A DNA stretch of 35,913 nucleotides from an uncultured Veillonella sp. (GTDB lineage: Bacteria > Bacillota > Negativicutes > Veillonellales > Veillonellaceae), in contig NZ_URAR01000019.1 of assembly GCF_900545795.1 (NCBI RefSeq), positions 1 through 35,913 of the forward strand, given 5' to 3'. Below, piece by piece: positions 14,346 to 23,353 of this stretch. Position 1 is the first letter of the stretch. Every line of letters begins with the position of its first letter. Both the position numbers and the translations under genes were made by a program. The notes beneath the pieces are model-generated. The model saw nothing but the letters and a program-made list of their open reading frames with translations. It was not told where the DNA came from and made no database searches.

Positions 14346-15230
14346 TTACTTATTTAATATATGTACTAAGGCTTCATCAACAACTGCCTTTTCAGCTTCA
14401 CTTGGTTCACACATAGGTAAACGGAATGGACCTGCTGGAAGACCTAACTTTCTAACGGCATATTTTACTGGTATTGGATTAGTTGTAACGAACATAGCTT
14501 TAAATATAGGTTGCAATTGCTCGTTAATTTCTTTTGCTTTGGCAATATCACCAGCTTCATAAGCCTTAATCATGTCATTCATTTCACGACCTACAATATG
14601 ACCTGCTACAGAAATAATACCTAAACCACCAATGGCAATCATAGGTAAGGTTAAAGCATCATCACCACTGTAAATCATAAAACCTTCTGGCAATAAATGG
14701 TAAATACGTTGCGCTACAGCAATATCGCCACTGGCCTCTTTAACAGCACAAATATTAGGAGCCACTTTATTTAAACGAGCAATAGTTTCCGGCGTAATAG
14801 CGCCACCAGTGCGTCCAGGAACATTATATACAATCACTGGCAAGTCGGTAGCTTCAGCAATAGCCTTGAAGTGTAAATAGCAACCCTCTTGATTTGGTTT
14901 GTTATAGTAAGGCACTACAGCCATAACCGCATGAACGCCTGTTTTAGAAGCAGCAGCAGTAAATTCTACTGATCGTGCTGTATTATTAGAGCCAGTATTA
15001 GCCACTATAGTTCCTAAATCACCACATTCACTAGCGATGCGTTGAAAGAGCTTTAATTTATCATCATTATCTATAGTTGGACTTTCCCCTGTTGTGCCAC
15101 AAACAATTAAACCATCAGAACCATTGGCTAATAAATGCTTAGCAAGCTTTACAGCACCGTCAAAATCAACAGCACCATCAGCTGTAAATGGTGTAATCAT
15201 AGCAGTTAGTACACGACCTAAGGTTTTCAT
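14346..15230 (-). CDS. dapA: 4-hydroxy-tetrahydrodipicolinate synthase
   Basis: Condenses pyruvate with aspartate semialdehyde, the committed step to diaminopimelate and lysine, in the cytoplasm. The 294-residue TIM barrel has GTTGESPT (45-52), the catalytic Tyr135 in VIVYNVPGRTGG and the Schiff-base Lys164 in AVKEASGD. It is the last gene of dapB-asd-dapA, 21 bases after asd, and ends at the bidirectional terminator. A good SD (GGAGG) precedes the ATG. No oddities were seen. Confidence 0.96.
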   Translation of the reverse strand: MKTLGRVLTAMITPFTADGAVDFDGAVKLAKHLLANGSDGLIVCGTTGESPTIDNDDKLKLFQRIASECGDLGTIVANTGSNNTARSVEFTAAASKTGVHAVMAVVPYYNKPNQEGCYLHFKAIAEATDLPVIVYNVPGRTGGAITPETIARLNKVAPNICAVKEASGDIAVAQRIYHLLPEGFMIYSGDDALTLPMIAIGGLGIISVAGHIVGREMNDMIKAYEAGDIAKAKEINEQLQPIFKAMFVTTNPIPVKYAVRKLGLPAGPFRLPMCEPSEAEKAVVDEALVHILNK

Positions 15231-15251
15231 AGAGGAACCTCCTTATGGGAA

Positions 15252-16292
15252 TCAAAATGACTGTTTTTCAATGATATATTCTGCAATTTGTAACGCATTT
15301 AAAGCAGCGCCCTTGCGAATTTGGTCCCCTACAATCCAGAAATTCATGCCTTTGTCATTGTATAAATCTTTGCGGATACGACCAATTTCACAGTCGTTTT
15401 GATTAGATGTATATAAAGGCATAGGATATTCTTGGGCTTTTGGATTATCTTTTACAATTAAGCCTGGGAATGCTTCACAAGCAGCTCTAAAATCAGCTAC
15501 ACTTACAGGTTCTTCTGTTTCTACTAAAACAGACTCGGAGTGAGAACGATACACAGGAATGCGAATCGTAGTTGGAACAATTTCAATGGCCTCATCATGG
15601 AAAATCTTTTGTGTTTCATTGACCATTTTCATTTCTTCCTTAGTATAGTCATTATCGAGGAAAACGTCAATCTGTGGGATTACGTTAAAAGCAATAGGAT
15701 AATGTTTTTTATCTGAAGCGCAAGGTAAAATATTAGCCTCTAGCTCATCAGTATTAGCGCCCTTACTAACTTGAACTACTTGATTAGTAAGTTCATCTAT
15801 CCCTTCTTTCCCTGCCCCAGATACAGCTTGGTAAGTACTTACTACCACGCGTTTAATGCGCGATAAATCATATAAAGGTTTTAAACCAAGAGCCATAATA
15901 ATGGTGGAACAATTAGGATTGGCAATAATCCCTTTATGAGTGTCTATATCTTGTGGATTAACTTCAGGTACAACTAATGGCACATTAGTATCCATGCGGA
16001 ATGCACTAGAGTTATCAATGACAATGGCACCACGTTTAACAGCTTCAGGTGCTAAGGTCTTAGAAATAGAGCCACCAGCGAATAATGCAATATCAACACC
16101 TTCAAACGATTCAGGAGTGGCTTCTTCTACAATGTATGTCTTGCCGGCCACAGTTAATTCTTTACCTGCAGAACGAGCAGAAGCTAATAATTTTAAACTT
16201 TCAAAAGGAAATTGGCGCTCCTCAATTAGAGTAATAAATTCCTGCCCCACTGCACCAGTGGCGCCTAATATTGCTACATTTGGTTTTCTCAT
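15252..16292 (-). CDS. asd: Aspartate-semialdehyde dehydrogenase
   Basis: Reduces aspartyl phosphate to aspartate semialdehyde with NADPH. The start is set at the ATG at 16292 (346 residues): GGGAGAG lies eight bases upstream, and it overlaps an earlier in-frame ATG (16307) that has no SD of its own. The Rossmann motif GATGAVGQEF is at residues 10-19, the catalytic cysteine in NPNCST (Cys128), and the RIPVYRSHSESV segment holds the conserved histidine. It lies between dapB and dapA, so the product feeds DapA directly. Confidence 0.95.
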   Translation of the reverse strand: MRKPNVAILGATGAVGQEFITLIEERQFPFESLKLLASARSAGKELTVAGKTYIVEEATPESFEGVDIALFAGGSISKTLAPEAVKRGAIVIDNSSAFRMDTNVPLVVPEVNPQDIDTHKGIIANPNCSTIIMALGLKPLYDLSRIKRVVVSTYQAVSGAGKEGIDELTNQVVQVSKGANTDELEANILPCASDKKHYPIAFNVIPQIDVFLDNDYTKEEMKMVNETQKIFHDEAIEIVPTTIRIPVYRSHSESVLVETEEPVSVADFRAACEAFPGLIVKDNPKAQEYPMPLYTSNQNDCEIGRIRKDLYNDKGMNFWIVGDQIRKGAALNALQIAEYIIEKQSF

Positions 16293-16319
16293 GTGTATCT
16301 CTCCCATTTATTGATATGT

Positions 16320-17117
16320 TTATAAATAATGTTCTAGTCCGTATGTAAGTCCTTTTTTCTCTTTAATCTTCTTACAAGCAAGTACAACACCTGGCATAAA
16401 GGATAAACGACTTAAGGAGTCATGACGCAAGGTCAGTGTTTCATCATAACCACCAAAGAGTACCTCTTGATGTGCCACATAGCCAGGGAGGCGCACACTG
16501 TGAATTGTCACCTCGTCTACCTTAGCCCCTCTTGCACCAGGCAAGCTTTCGCGAGTTTTATCTTCTTCAGCCTCTACCTTAGCAGCGGCTTTAGCATCAT
16601 TAATTAATTTAGCTGTAAGCACGGCTGTACCGGAAGGGGCATCATATTTATGATTGTGATGTAATTCAATAATTTCCACATTAGGAAAATAAGGCGCCAA
16701 TTCGGCTGCTGTTTTCATTAACATAACAGCGCCTAATGAGAAGTTAGGTGCTACTAAACAGTTAGCTCCTGTGCGAGCCCCTATAGCAGCTAATTCATCT
16801 CTTTGCTCTGCTGTAAGACCAGTCGTACCAATTACCATATGCACGCCTGCTTCTAAGACAGTTTTAGCATTTTCAAAAATAATAGCCGGTGTAGTAAAGT
16901 CCACGATTACATCCGGCTTTCGCTTAGAAAGGGCCTCAGTTAACGACGCATGAATGGCAATATCTAGTTTTTCAATCCCCGCTGCAAGACCAAGGTCTTC
17001 ACCAGCTGCACTAGGATCAATGCCACCAATTAAGGTCAGTTCTTGGTCATTATTAACAGCCTTCACAACTTCGCGTCCCATTTTACCCGTTGTGCCACAT
17101 ACCATTACTGTTGTCAT
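16320..17117 (-). CDS. dapB: 4-hydroxy-tetrahydrodipicolinate reductase
   Basis: NAD(P)H-dependent reductase acting after DapA. The 265-residue protein has the nucleotide-binding loop GTTGKMGREV (residues 8-17), IGTTGL, and the active-site signature ELHHNHKYDAPSGTA. The C-terminal block with HDSLSRLSFMPGV is typical. It is the first gene of the operon; its SD (AGGAGGG) lies only a few bases after a terminator-like hairpin in the leader, so its expression probably depends on read-through of that hairpin. Confidence 0.95.
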   Translation of the reverse strand: MTTVMVCGTTGKMGREVVKAVNNDQELTLIGGIDPSAAGEDLGLAAGIEKLDIAIHASLTEALSKRKPDVIVDFTTPAIIFENAKTVLEAGVHMVIGTTGLTAEQRDELAAIGARTGANCLVAPNFSLGAVMLMKTAAELAPYFPNVEIIELHHNHKYDAPSGTAVLTAKLINDAKAAAKVEAEEDKTRESLPGARGAKVDEVTIHSVRLPGYVAHQEVLFGGYDETLTLRHDSLSRLSFMPGVVLACKKIKEKKGLTYGLEHYL

Positions 17118-17133
17118 CTGTATCCCTCCTAAG

Positions 17134-17310
17134 AAAAAAGACCAGTGGATTAGCTACCACTGATCTCGGTTTTACAACCTAAACCACCCTTCTTATATCC
17201 ACTATAAGAATAAGATAGTTAATACGACGCTACTATGTCTAATGAGTAATCCATAGTAATAAGTTTAAAACGATTATTAATAGTATATAATTATTTTGTC
17301 CTACCGTCAA
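17134..17310 (-). promoter_or_regulatory. dap operon leader with promoter and attenuator hairpin
   Basis: On the minus strand a promoter (TTGACG at 17305-17310, 17 bp, TATACT at 17282-17287) is followed by a leader of about 150 bases. The leader ends in a 10-bp stem (17157-17166 with 17139-17148) and a run of six T (17134-17139), just before the dapB SD. A perfect 7-base segment in the leader (17197-17203), exposed in the loop of a small hairpin CTTATA/TATAAG, can pair with the 3' arm of this terminator (17144-17150), giving a possible antiterminator. AAGGGTGG lies between them. Control by lysine or a related signal is inferred. It does not match the lysine riboswitch, and a T-box fit is incomplete. 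Confidence 0.7.
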
Positions 17311-17360
17311 ATACTTTTGTGTATTTTTGATTGACCTTCTACACTCTCTAAAATGATAGT

Positions 17361-19031
17361 TTACTTTTTAAAATGTGCAATCATTTCACGTGCCGTCTCT
17401 ATGGCCGTATGAGAAAAATCTTGTCCCGACATCATGCGGGCAATTTGCTCCACATGTTCCTGCGTAGTAAACTCTTTAATCTGAGATACAGTTCGGCCCT
17501 CCACTTCATGTTTATACAAGTGGAAATGATCATCTGCAATACTCGCTGTTTGCGGCAAATGAGTAATACAGAAGACTTGATTATTCTTACTGATTTGTAA
17601 AATCTTGCCCGCTACGCGCAACGCAATATCCCCACTAATCCCTACGTCAATTTCATCAAATACGAGTGTTTTTAAGGACTGGTCATTGAACACTGTTTTA
17701 AATGCTAAGGCAATACGAGAAATTTCGCCCCCTGAGGCTACTTTATGAAGTGGCAACAAGCCTTCCCCTTTATTAGCGCTAAATAGAAGCTCTATACTCT
17801 GTGCCCCCAAGCGATTGAGTTCTTCAAGACCATCAAGCTGAAAGAGTAAACGCGCATTAGGCATGCCTAAGTCAAATAATTGCTTTTGTAGCGCTTCTGC
17901 AATATGATGCGCATTTTCTTGACGCAATGTATTTAAAGCCTTTAAAGCTTTAATAGCTTTTGCTTTATTAACTTCTACGGCTTGCGCTAATTCTTCTTTA
18001 GCAAAGCTTTGGGCTTCTAATATATCTAAGCGCTCCTGTGCTTGTACTTCAAAAGCTAGAACGGCTTCAATGGTCTCACCATATTTGCGCTTCAAACCGT
18101 AAAGCAAAGAGTCGCGCTCTTGGCAATAGGCATAGCGTTCTTCATCATAGGAAATAGTATCTCGATAGCGATCTAAGGATTGTGCCACTTCTTCTAATTG
18201 GAAATAAGCAGAATTTAATAGCTCTGAAGTGTCTTTTAAGCCTTCGTCGATGCTCACTAAGTCCTGTACTTCTGACTTAATAGAGTTAACTGCATCTAAA
18301 ATGGCGTGGCGATCATTATAAAATGCATTATAGCATGATCCTAAGACTTTATCTAATTGTTCAAAACTATCTAAACGCTTCAGTTCAGCTGCCAGCGCCA
18401 CATCTTCACCAGGCTGGAGTTGAGCTTCTTCAATTTCATCTATTTGAAAGCGCAACATGTCCATTTCACGAGCTCGTTCAGCTGCCATAGTCTCTAAATT
18501 ATCAAATGCTTTTTTAGCTTCTTCATAGGCCTTATAAGCAGTCACATAAGAACTATAAGCAGTTTTACTGGCTTCATTGTATTCATCTAAATAGCGGTGA
18601 TGTGTTTCAGCATTCAATAATTGCTGATTATTATATTGCCCATGAATATCTGCTAAATATAAACCTATTTCGCGTAAAGCCTTCAAGGGAATAACTTGAT
18701 CATTAGCTAAAATATTAGATTTTCCTTGGCGATTAAAGGATCTAGACAAAATTAAGAGTCCGTCCTCTTCCACCATAATATTTTTCTCTTCTAATAGAGC
18801 TAACAATGCTTTATTATCAGCAATGTCAAAGACTCCTTCCAAAATAAAGGAGTCTTTTTCATGACGTATAAATTCATTACTAGCACGCTCACCTAGTAAA
18901 ATGCTGAGCGCATCCATCAAAATAGATTTGCCGGCCCCAGTTTCACCAGTAAAAATAGTAATGCCCTTAGAAAATTTTAAATTCATCTGTTCAATGAGGG
19001 CAAAATTGCGAATCCCCATCTGTAATAACAT
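17361..19031 (-). CDS. recN: DNA repair ATPase RecN
   Basis: SMC-like ATPase acting early in double-strand break repair. The 556-residue protein has Walker A GETGAGKSI (about 29-37), long coiled-coil arms (about 150-370) split by a central hinge, the ABC signature VASGGEISRIAL, and Walker B LVFDEIDVGISG near the C terminus. It starts six bases after argR and is probably translated from the same mRNA. The argR-recN pairing is widely conserved in Firmicutes. No SOS box was noticed nearby. Confidence 0.96.
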   Translation of the reverse strand: MLLQMGIRNFALIEQMNLKFSKGITIFTGETGAGKSILMDALSILLGERASNEFIRHEKDSFILEGVFDIADNKALLALLEEKNIMVEEDGLLILSRSFNRQGKSNILANDQVIPLKALREIGLYLADIHGQYNNQQLLNAETHHRYLDEYNEASKTAYSSYVTAYKAYEEAKKAFDNLETMAAERAREMDMLRFQIDEIEEAQLQPGEDVALAAELKRLDSFEQLDKVLGSCYNAFYNDRHAILDAVNSIKSEVQDLVSIDEGLKDTSELLNSAYFQLEEVAQSLDRYRDTISYDEERYAYCQERDSLLYGLKRKYGETIEAVLAFEVQAQERLDILEAQSFAKEELAQAVEVNKAKAIKALKALNTLRQENAHHIAEALQKQLFDLGMPNARLLFQLDGLEELNRLGAQSIELLFSANKGEGLLPLHKVASGGEISRIALAFKTVFNDQSLKTLVFDEIDVGISGDIALRVAGKILQISKNNQVFCITHLPQTASIADDHFHLYKHEVEGRTVSQIKEFTTQEHVEQIARMMSGQDFSHTAIETAREMIAHFKK

Positions 19032-19037
19032 ATGAAA

Positions 19038-19493
19038 TTATCCCTTCATCAAATCAGAAATTCGTTTCAATACAGGTTGTACTTCTTCTATAGAACGAGC
19101 AATGAGTAAAATTGTATCGTCCCCTGCAATCGTACCAATAATTTCATTCCACTTCGCATGATCAATGGCAAAGGCTACGGCCTGCGCAGAGCCAGGTAAG
19201 GTGTGAAGTACGATTTGGTTAATACTAAAATCCACCCTTGTAATGGAATCTTGGAACAAGCGATGAATGCGATTAGTAGATAATAATACATTTTCTTCAG
19301 GCGATAAGGCATAACGATAATGACCGTCGCCAGTAGGAATTTTGATGAGCATCAACTCTTTGATGTCACGCGATACAGTAGCTTGTGTAACTTCAATGCC
19401 GCGTTCAGCTAGAGCTTGCGCTAATTCTTCCTGCGTTTCTATGGAACGAGATTGTACTATTTCTTTAATGATATTATATCTATACCGTTTCAT
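19038..19493 (-). CDS. argR: Arginine repressor ArgR/AhrC
   Basis: Hexameric, arginine-responsive transcriptional regulator of arginine metabolism. The 151-residue protein has an N-terminal winged helix (about 1-70) with TQATVSRDIKEL as recognition helix and a C-terminal oligomerisation/arginine-binding domain with LPGSAQAVA and GTIAGDDTILLI. It lies between mnmM (3-base gap) and recN in a tightly packed operon. No canonical ARG boxes were looked for outside this operon. Confidence 0.95.
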   Translation of the reverse strand: MKRYRYNIIKEIVQSRSIETQEELAQALAERGIEVTQATVSRDIKELMLIKIPTGDGHYRYALSPEENVLLSTNRIHRLFQDSITRVDFSINQIVLHTLPGSAQAVAFAIDHAKWNEIIGTIAGDDTILLIARSIEEVQPVLKRISDLMKG

Positions 19494-19496
19494 AAG

Positions 19497-20075
19497 TCAC
19501 CGTCCTTTAATAATAAATAACACTGGTGGATTGTTTATTTGATTCACTGGAGCCCATGTAGACACATCATATTGGCGCTGCGGCAAAGACGTTAAAAATT
19601 CTTTAACGCGCTCACACTCAGTTTGCCCCTCTGCTGTGCCTGGATAGGCTACAATCGTGATTAATCCGTCTTTATTTAACTTCTCTAACCCTGCTTCAAT
19701 CGCTTTAATGGTAGTATCACTATGAGTCATTAATTCATGATTACCACCAGGCAAATATCCCAAATTAAATATGAGTAGGTCAATGCCTGTAGATGGTAAT
19801 TCAATAGTCTTGAGCAAAGTATCATGAGAACCTAAAAGAAATTGCATATCCACATCTTTCCGATTTAGCTGCTTAGCTAGAAGTGCCTCACTCTTTTCGA
19901 GGGCCACCGGCTGAATATCTAAGCCCCATAGTTTAGCACCTGGCGCAGCATGTTGAGCTAAAAACAAGAAGTCCTGACCATTTCCTAAGGTCGCATCTAT
20001 AATTGTATTTGCCTTAGGAAGCTGATCTTGCCAAAACATGTGTTGAAACTTTACTGCATGATTTAAATTTATCAT
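19497..20075 (-). CDS. mnmM: MnmM/YtqB-type tRNA methyltransferase
   Basis: Class I SAM-dependent methyltransferase, 192 residues. DATLGNGQD (28-36) is the SAM-binding loop, LDIQP follows the second strand, and FNLGYLPGGNH is the family signature of the YtqB group. B. subtilis YtqB was shown to be MnmM, which makes the last methylation of mnm5s2U at tRNA position 34, so that role is inferred here. Its ATG overlaps the nadK stop by four bases (ATGA), implying translational coupling. An unspecified RNA methyltransferase is the alternative. Confidence 0.82.
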   Translation of the reverse strand: MINLNHAVKFQHMFWQDQLPKANTIIDATLGNGQDFLFLAQHAAPGAKLWGLDIQPVALEKSEALLAKQLNRKDVDMQFLLGSHDTLLKTIELPSTGIDLLIFNLGYLPGGNHELMTHSDTTIKAIEAGLEKLNKDGLITIVAYPGTAEGQTECERVKEFLTSLPQRQYDVSTWAPVNQINNPPVLFIIKGR

Positions 20076-20953
20076 AACAGCTCTTCTCGTCTTGCTGACA
20101 ATTTCTTAAATAAGGTAGCAAAGAATTTTTGATCGTAAAAACGTACATAGCGGCTATATAATGAACTAGCTTCAATATGCAAAGTGTCCTCATTAGAGAA
20201 TTCATAATCAAAAGTACCATCAATGCATATATGTAGATTTTTTTGTCGCTTTGGCATCGTTAAATCAATGCGTGCACTTTCCTTTAAGACTAAGCTCACG
20301 CTTTGCAATAAATGCGGTGCTATTGGCGTTACAATAATGGAATGATTATCTGGCGCCATAATAGGGCCTCCGGCAGATAAGTTATACCCCGTAGATCCTG
20401 TAGAGCAAGATACAATTAAGCCATCAGCTGGATACATCTGCGTATAGCCTTCATTAATCGCCAAGTTGATGCGGGCCATCTTAGCTGGCTCTGAACAGCA
20501 CACCACCACTTCATTAATAATAGGTGTTAACTTTTCCACACCATCAGGACGACGAATCTCAGCAGCTAAATGAATACGGTTTTCCACTCGATAGTCACCG
20601 CGCGCGATTTTATCGATACGATTTTCCATATCCGCTAATTCAATCTGATTCAAAAAGCCTAATTCCCCTAAATTGATACCACAAATAGGAACATCATGCA
20701 TATAAATTTGACGAGCCAAGTGAATGATAGTGCCATCACCACCAAAGCTAAAAGCTATATCTAAATGCTTAAAAATCTCTGGACGCGGTAAAACACGCGC
20801 TTTCGGAACCCCTAATATATTAGGCAAGTCATATTCTTCTAGGTCCGCTGGAATCCAAACTTCAAGGCCTCGTGCAATACAGAGATCATGAGCCTGCTTT
20901 AATACCTTTATAATATTTTCTTTCCCCATATTAGGGATAAAACCTATTCGCAT
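20072..20953 (-). CDS. nadK: NAD kinase
   Basis: Phosphorylates NAD to NADP in the cytoplasm. The 293-residue protein has the phosphate-binding motif FGGDGT (about 70-75), GINLGELGFL and the second family signature STGSTGYNLSAGGP. The SD AGGTGA precedes the ATG. It is eight bases after tlyA and overlaps mnmM. NADPH made from its product is used by DapB and Asd, whose genes lie in the downstream operon on the same strand. Confidence 0.96.
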   Translation of the reverse strand: MRIGFIPNMGKENIIKVLKQAHDLCIARGLEVWIPADLEEYDLPNILGVPKARVLPRPEIFKHLDIAFSFGGDGTIIHLARQIYMHDVPICGINLGELGFLNQIELADMENRIDKIARGDYRVENRIHLAAEIRRPDGVEKLTPIINEVVVCCSEPAKMARINLAINEGYTQMYPADGLIVSCSTGSTGYNLSAGGPIMAPDNHSIIVTPIAPHLLQSVSLVLKESARIDLTMPKRQKNLHICIDGTFDYEFSNEDTLHIEASSLYSRYVRFYDQKFFATLFKKLSARREELL

Positions 20954-20961
20954 TGTATCAC

Positions 20962-21765
20962 CTACATTTGATGGGCTGCATTCACGGTTTCATTAATGAG
21001 CTCGTCTGTAACCGCCAACGCGCCATCCATATTTTTCTTAAAATAACCTAAAAATTCAATATTCCCTTCCGTACCTTTAATTGGTGAGTACGTAAGGCCA
21101 TGTAAGTAAAAACCACAATCTAGCGCCATATGTAAGATTCGATGTAGTACTTCTATATGTGTTGCCGGGTCACGAACAATGCCGCCTTTGCCAACTTTTT
21201 CACGGCCCGCTTCAAATTGCGGCTTAATGAGAGCTACTAAAGAACCTGTATCCTTTAATAAAGTCACTGCTACTGGCAAGACCTTATCCAAGGAGATAAA
21301 GGCTACGTCAATGGAAATAAAATCTGCCAATTCACCTAATTGCTCCGGGGTCACTGTGCGAATATTTTGCTTTTCCATATTGATAACGCGCTCATCTTGA
21401 CGTAAAGACCAGGCCAATTGATTGTAGCCTACGTCAATGGCAAATACTTTCTGAGCCCCATTTTGCAAGGCACAATCAGTAAATCCACCTGTAGAGGCTC
21501 CAATATCAACCATAACGGCATCAGTTAAATCAATGCTATATAGTTCAATGGCCTTTTCTAATTTCAAGCCACCGCGACTTACATATTTTAATTGCTGACC
21601 TTTCACCGATAAGTCTGCATCAATAGGCACCTTTGTGCCGGCCTTATCAACGCACACTGTGCCCATAAAAATCTGCCCTGCCATAATGGCTAATTTGGCT
21701 TTTTCTCGGCTCTCAAAAAGGCCTCGATTCACTAATAGCACATCTAAACGTTCCTTTGTACTCAT
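20962..21765 (-). CDS. tlyA: TlyA-family rRNA methyltransferase
   Basis: Predicted 2'-O-methyltransferase of rRNA with an N-terminal S4 RNA-binding domain (about 5-65) and an FtsJ-like SAM domain with DIGASTGGFTDC and IDVAFISL. The start is taken at 21765 (267 residues) because AAAGGG lies six bases upstream; the ATG at 21771 directly abuts that SD. The gene sits between DUF212 and nadK, the usual neighbourhood in Firmicutes, where dxs often precedes it. Haemolysin activity in the older name should not be assumed. Confidence 0.9.
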   Translation of the reverse strand: MSTKERLDVLLVNRGLFESREKAKLAIMAGQIFMGTVCVDKAGTKVPIDADLSVKGQQLKYVSRGGLKLEKAIELYSIDLTDAVMVDIGASTGGFTDCALQNGAQKVFAIDVGYNQLAWSLRQDERVINMEKQNIRTVTPEQLGELADFISIDVAFISLDKVLPVAVTLLKDTGSLVALIKPQFEAGREKVGKGGIVRDPATHIEVLHRILHMALDCGFYLHGLTYSPIKGTEGNIEFLGYFKKNMDGALAVTDELINETVNAAHQM

Positions 21766-21781
21766 ATCCATCCCTTTTAAG

Positions 21782-22249
21782 CTAAATAAAATTATAGTAC
21801 ATCACAGAAGCCACTATATAACCTAAAATAGCACCACCAAAGACTTCAAATGGCGTATGTCCCAGCAATTCCTTAAGCATTCGTCCACTCTCCATATATA
21901 CAGGAATATCACGAGTTTTAAAATGCTCTAATAATTGATTCAGTATCTGTGCTTGACGGCCCGCTTCACGACGCACGCCCGAAGCATCATACATAACAAT
22001 GAGCGAAAATACTAAAGCTATGATAAACAAATCAGAATCTACACCATGCTTGTATCCTAAGGCGGTAGTCAAGGATATAACTAATGAGGTATGAGAACTA
22101 GGAAATCCACCTGAACCAACTAAACGTTCCCATTGGAACCGCTTAGCCTGTAGCAATACAATAACAAACTTAATTGCCTGAGCTAAAAACCACCCCCACA
22201 ATGCAGCCTGTGCTATATAATTACTAAATACTTCATGTAAAAAATTCAT
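21782..22249 (-). CDS. DUF212 (divergent PAP2) membrane protein
   Basis: Small integral membrane protein of 155 residues with about four hydrophobic segments. Family motifs are GGFPSSHTS (47-55), DASGVRREAGRQA and LGHTPFEVFGGAILG. The family (B. subtilis YuiD type) is distantly related to PAP2 phosphatases and the SSHT and GHT histidines correspond to their active site, suggesting a lipid or prenyl phosphate substrate. The position between ispA and tlyA, directly after a prenyl diphosphate synthase, fits such a role but does not prove it. Confidence 0.85.
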   Translation of the reverse strand: MNFLHEVFSNYIAQAALWGWFLAQAIKFVIVLLQAKRFQWERLVGSGGFPSSHTSLVISLTTALGYKHGVDSDLFIIALVFSLIVMYDASGVRREAGRQAQILNQLLEHFKTRDIPVYMESGRMLKELLGHTPFEVFGGAILGYIVASVMYYNFI

Positions 22250-22269
22250 CTTACCTCTATTCCCTCAAA

Positions 22270-23148
22270 TTAATTCGTGCGATGTAGTAAATAATCAATA
22301 ATCCCTAATAAAATCGATGTATCGCCTTCTACATTAGCTAGGGCAGCTTTAGCTTTTTGGCCTACTTCCAACGCTTTTTTACGTGCCTCAGCTTCACCTA
22401 AAATAGATACATACGTAGCCTTGTGCATTTTTTCATCACTACCTGGCATTTTCCCTAATTCTTCAATTGTGCCAGTCACATCTAAAATATCGTCTGTAAT
22501 CTGGAATAGCAGTCCCAATTGATTGCCATATTCCATGTAGCTATCGTATACATTTGGCTTCGCATCAGCTAAAATAAGCCCAATCTCAATAGCCCCTAAG
22601 AAGAGAGCCCCAGTCTTACCTTTATGTAAAATTTGAAGCTCCTCTAAGGTCAATGTACGGCCTTCAGACGACAAGTCAAAGGCTTGTCCCCCTACCATAC
22701 CACTAGGTCCAGCCATCTTTGCTAGTGCCATAATAGCTGCAATTTTTTGATCATCTCTCGCCTTCGTATTGCGCCCCATAAGCTCGAAAGCATAGGTATT
22801 TAAACCATCGCCAGCTAAAATAGCCATACCATCACCATATACTTTATGATTGGTTAAGTTGCCACGACGGTAATCATCATTGTCCATGGCTGGTAAATCA
22901 TCATGGATTAACGAATAGGTATGAATCAGTTCAATGGCACATACCATTTCCTTATATGGCTCTGGTGACACACCTAAGGACTCCATCACAGCCTTTGTAA
23001 GGATAGGTCGTATTCGCTTGCCTCCCATCATAAGGCTATACTTCATGGCTTCATATAATCCATTATATTCTTGGCAAGGACTCTCTAATGCAGTAGCTAA
23101 AAAGCTTTCTGTCCACGTTTTTCCATCCTTTAAATAGGCCTTTAACAT
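22270..23148 (-). CDS. ispA: Polyprenyl (farnesyl/geranylgeranyl) diphosphate synthase
   Basis: Trans-prenyltransferase that extends isoprenoid diphosphates. The 292-residue protein has GGKRIRP, the first aspartate-rich motif DDLPAMDNDD, KTGAL and the second motif ITDDILDVTG. The length and motif spacing fit FPP/GGPP synthases of the IspA type. It normally follows xseB closely; here 247 bp with a promoter and structured leader intervene. GGGAGA precedes the ATG. Product chain length cannot be read with confidence. Confidence 0.92.
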   Translation of the reverse strand: MLKAYLKDGKTWTESFLATALESPCQEYNGLYEAMKYSLMMGGKRIRPILTKAVMESLGVSPEPYKEMVCAIELIHTYSLIHDDLPAMDNDDYRRGNLTNHKVYGDGMAILAGDGLNTYAFELMGRNTKARDDQKIAAIMALAKMAGPSGMVGGQAFDLSSEGRTLTLEELQILHKGKTGALFLGAIEIGLILADAKPNVYDSYMEYGNQLGLLFQITDDILDVTGTIEELGKMPGSDEKMHKATYVSILGEAEARKKALEVGQKAKAALANVEGDTSILLGIIDYLLHRTN

Positions 23149-23220
23149 ACTAATCTCCCATGCACTTTATTTCGTATATAAAAACATTAAACATAATTCA
23201 ACTTTGTATAATCAATCACG

Positions 23221-23353
23221 CCCTTGTGGGATCAAATTACCCCACTCTAAAAGAAAAGAATATTTTGAAAAATTGCATTTTCTAACATTTGTAAGGGCTC
23301 TAAAAGAATATACTAACATAATTATTATACACTACAATATACAGTTTATACAA
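23221..23353 (-). promoter_or_regulatory. Promoter and structured leader upstream of ispA
   Basis: On the minus strand, TTGTAT (23348-23353), 18 bp and TATAAT with TG extension (23324-23329) form a promoter. The leader contains an 11-bp direct repeat (CTCTAAAAGAA on the plus strand, 23245-23255 and 23298-23308), a GTGGG/CCCAC hairpin, and an outer GCCCTT/AAGGGC pairing (around 23220-23297). The gap between xseB and ispA (23149-23395) holds no gene. It may be an RNA regulatory element, but no known class was recognised. Confidence 0.5.

Noticed and set aside
15252..16307. Upstream ATG starts for asd, xseA, tlyA, nusB, cobC, the first Asp23 gene and the LysM gene
   Set aside because: In each case the SD lies between the two candidate ATGs, or fits only the downstream one.
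17219..17254. An 11-residue leader peptide frame on the minus strand in the dap leader
   Set aside because: It has no lysine codons and no SD, so classical ribosome-mediated attenuation is unsupported.
17118..17300. T-box or lysine riboswitch in the dap leader
   Set aside because: AAGGGTGG is present, but the rest of the T-box consensus, the closing arm and a Stem I are not seen; the lysine riboswitch core is absent as well.
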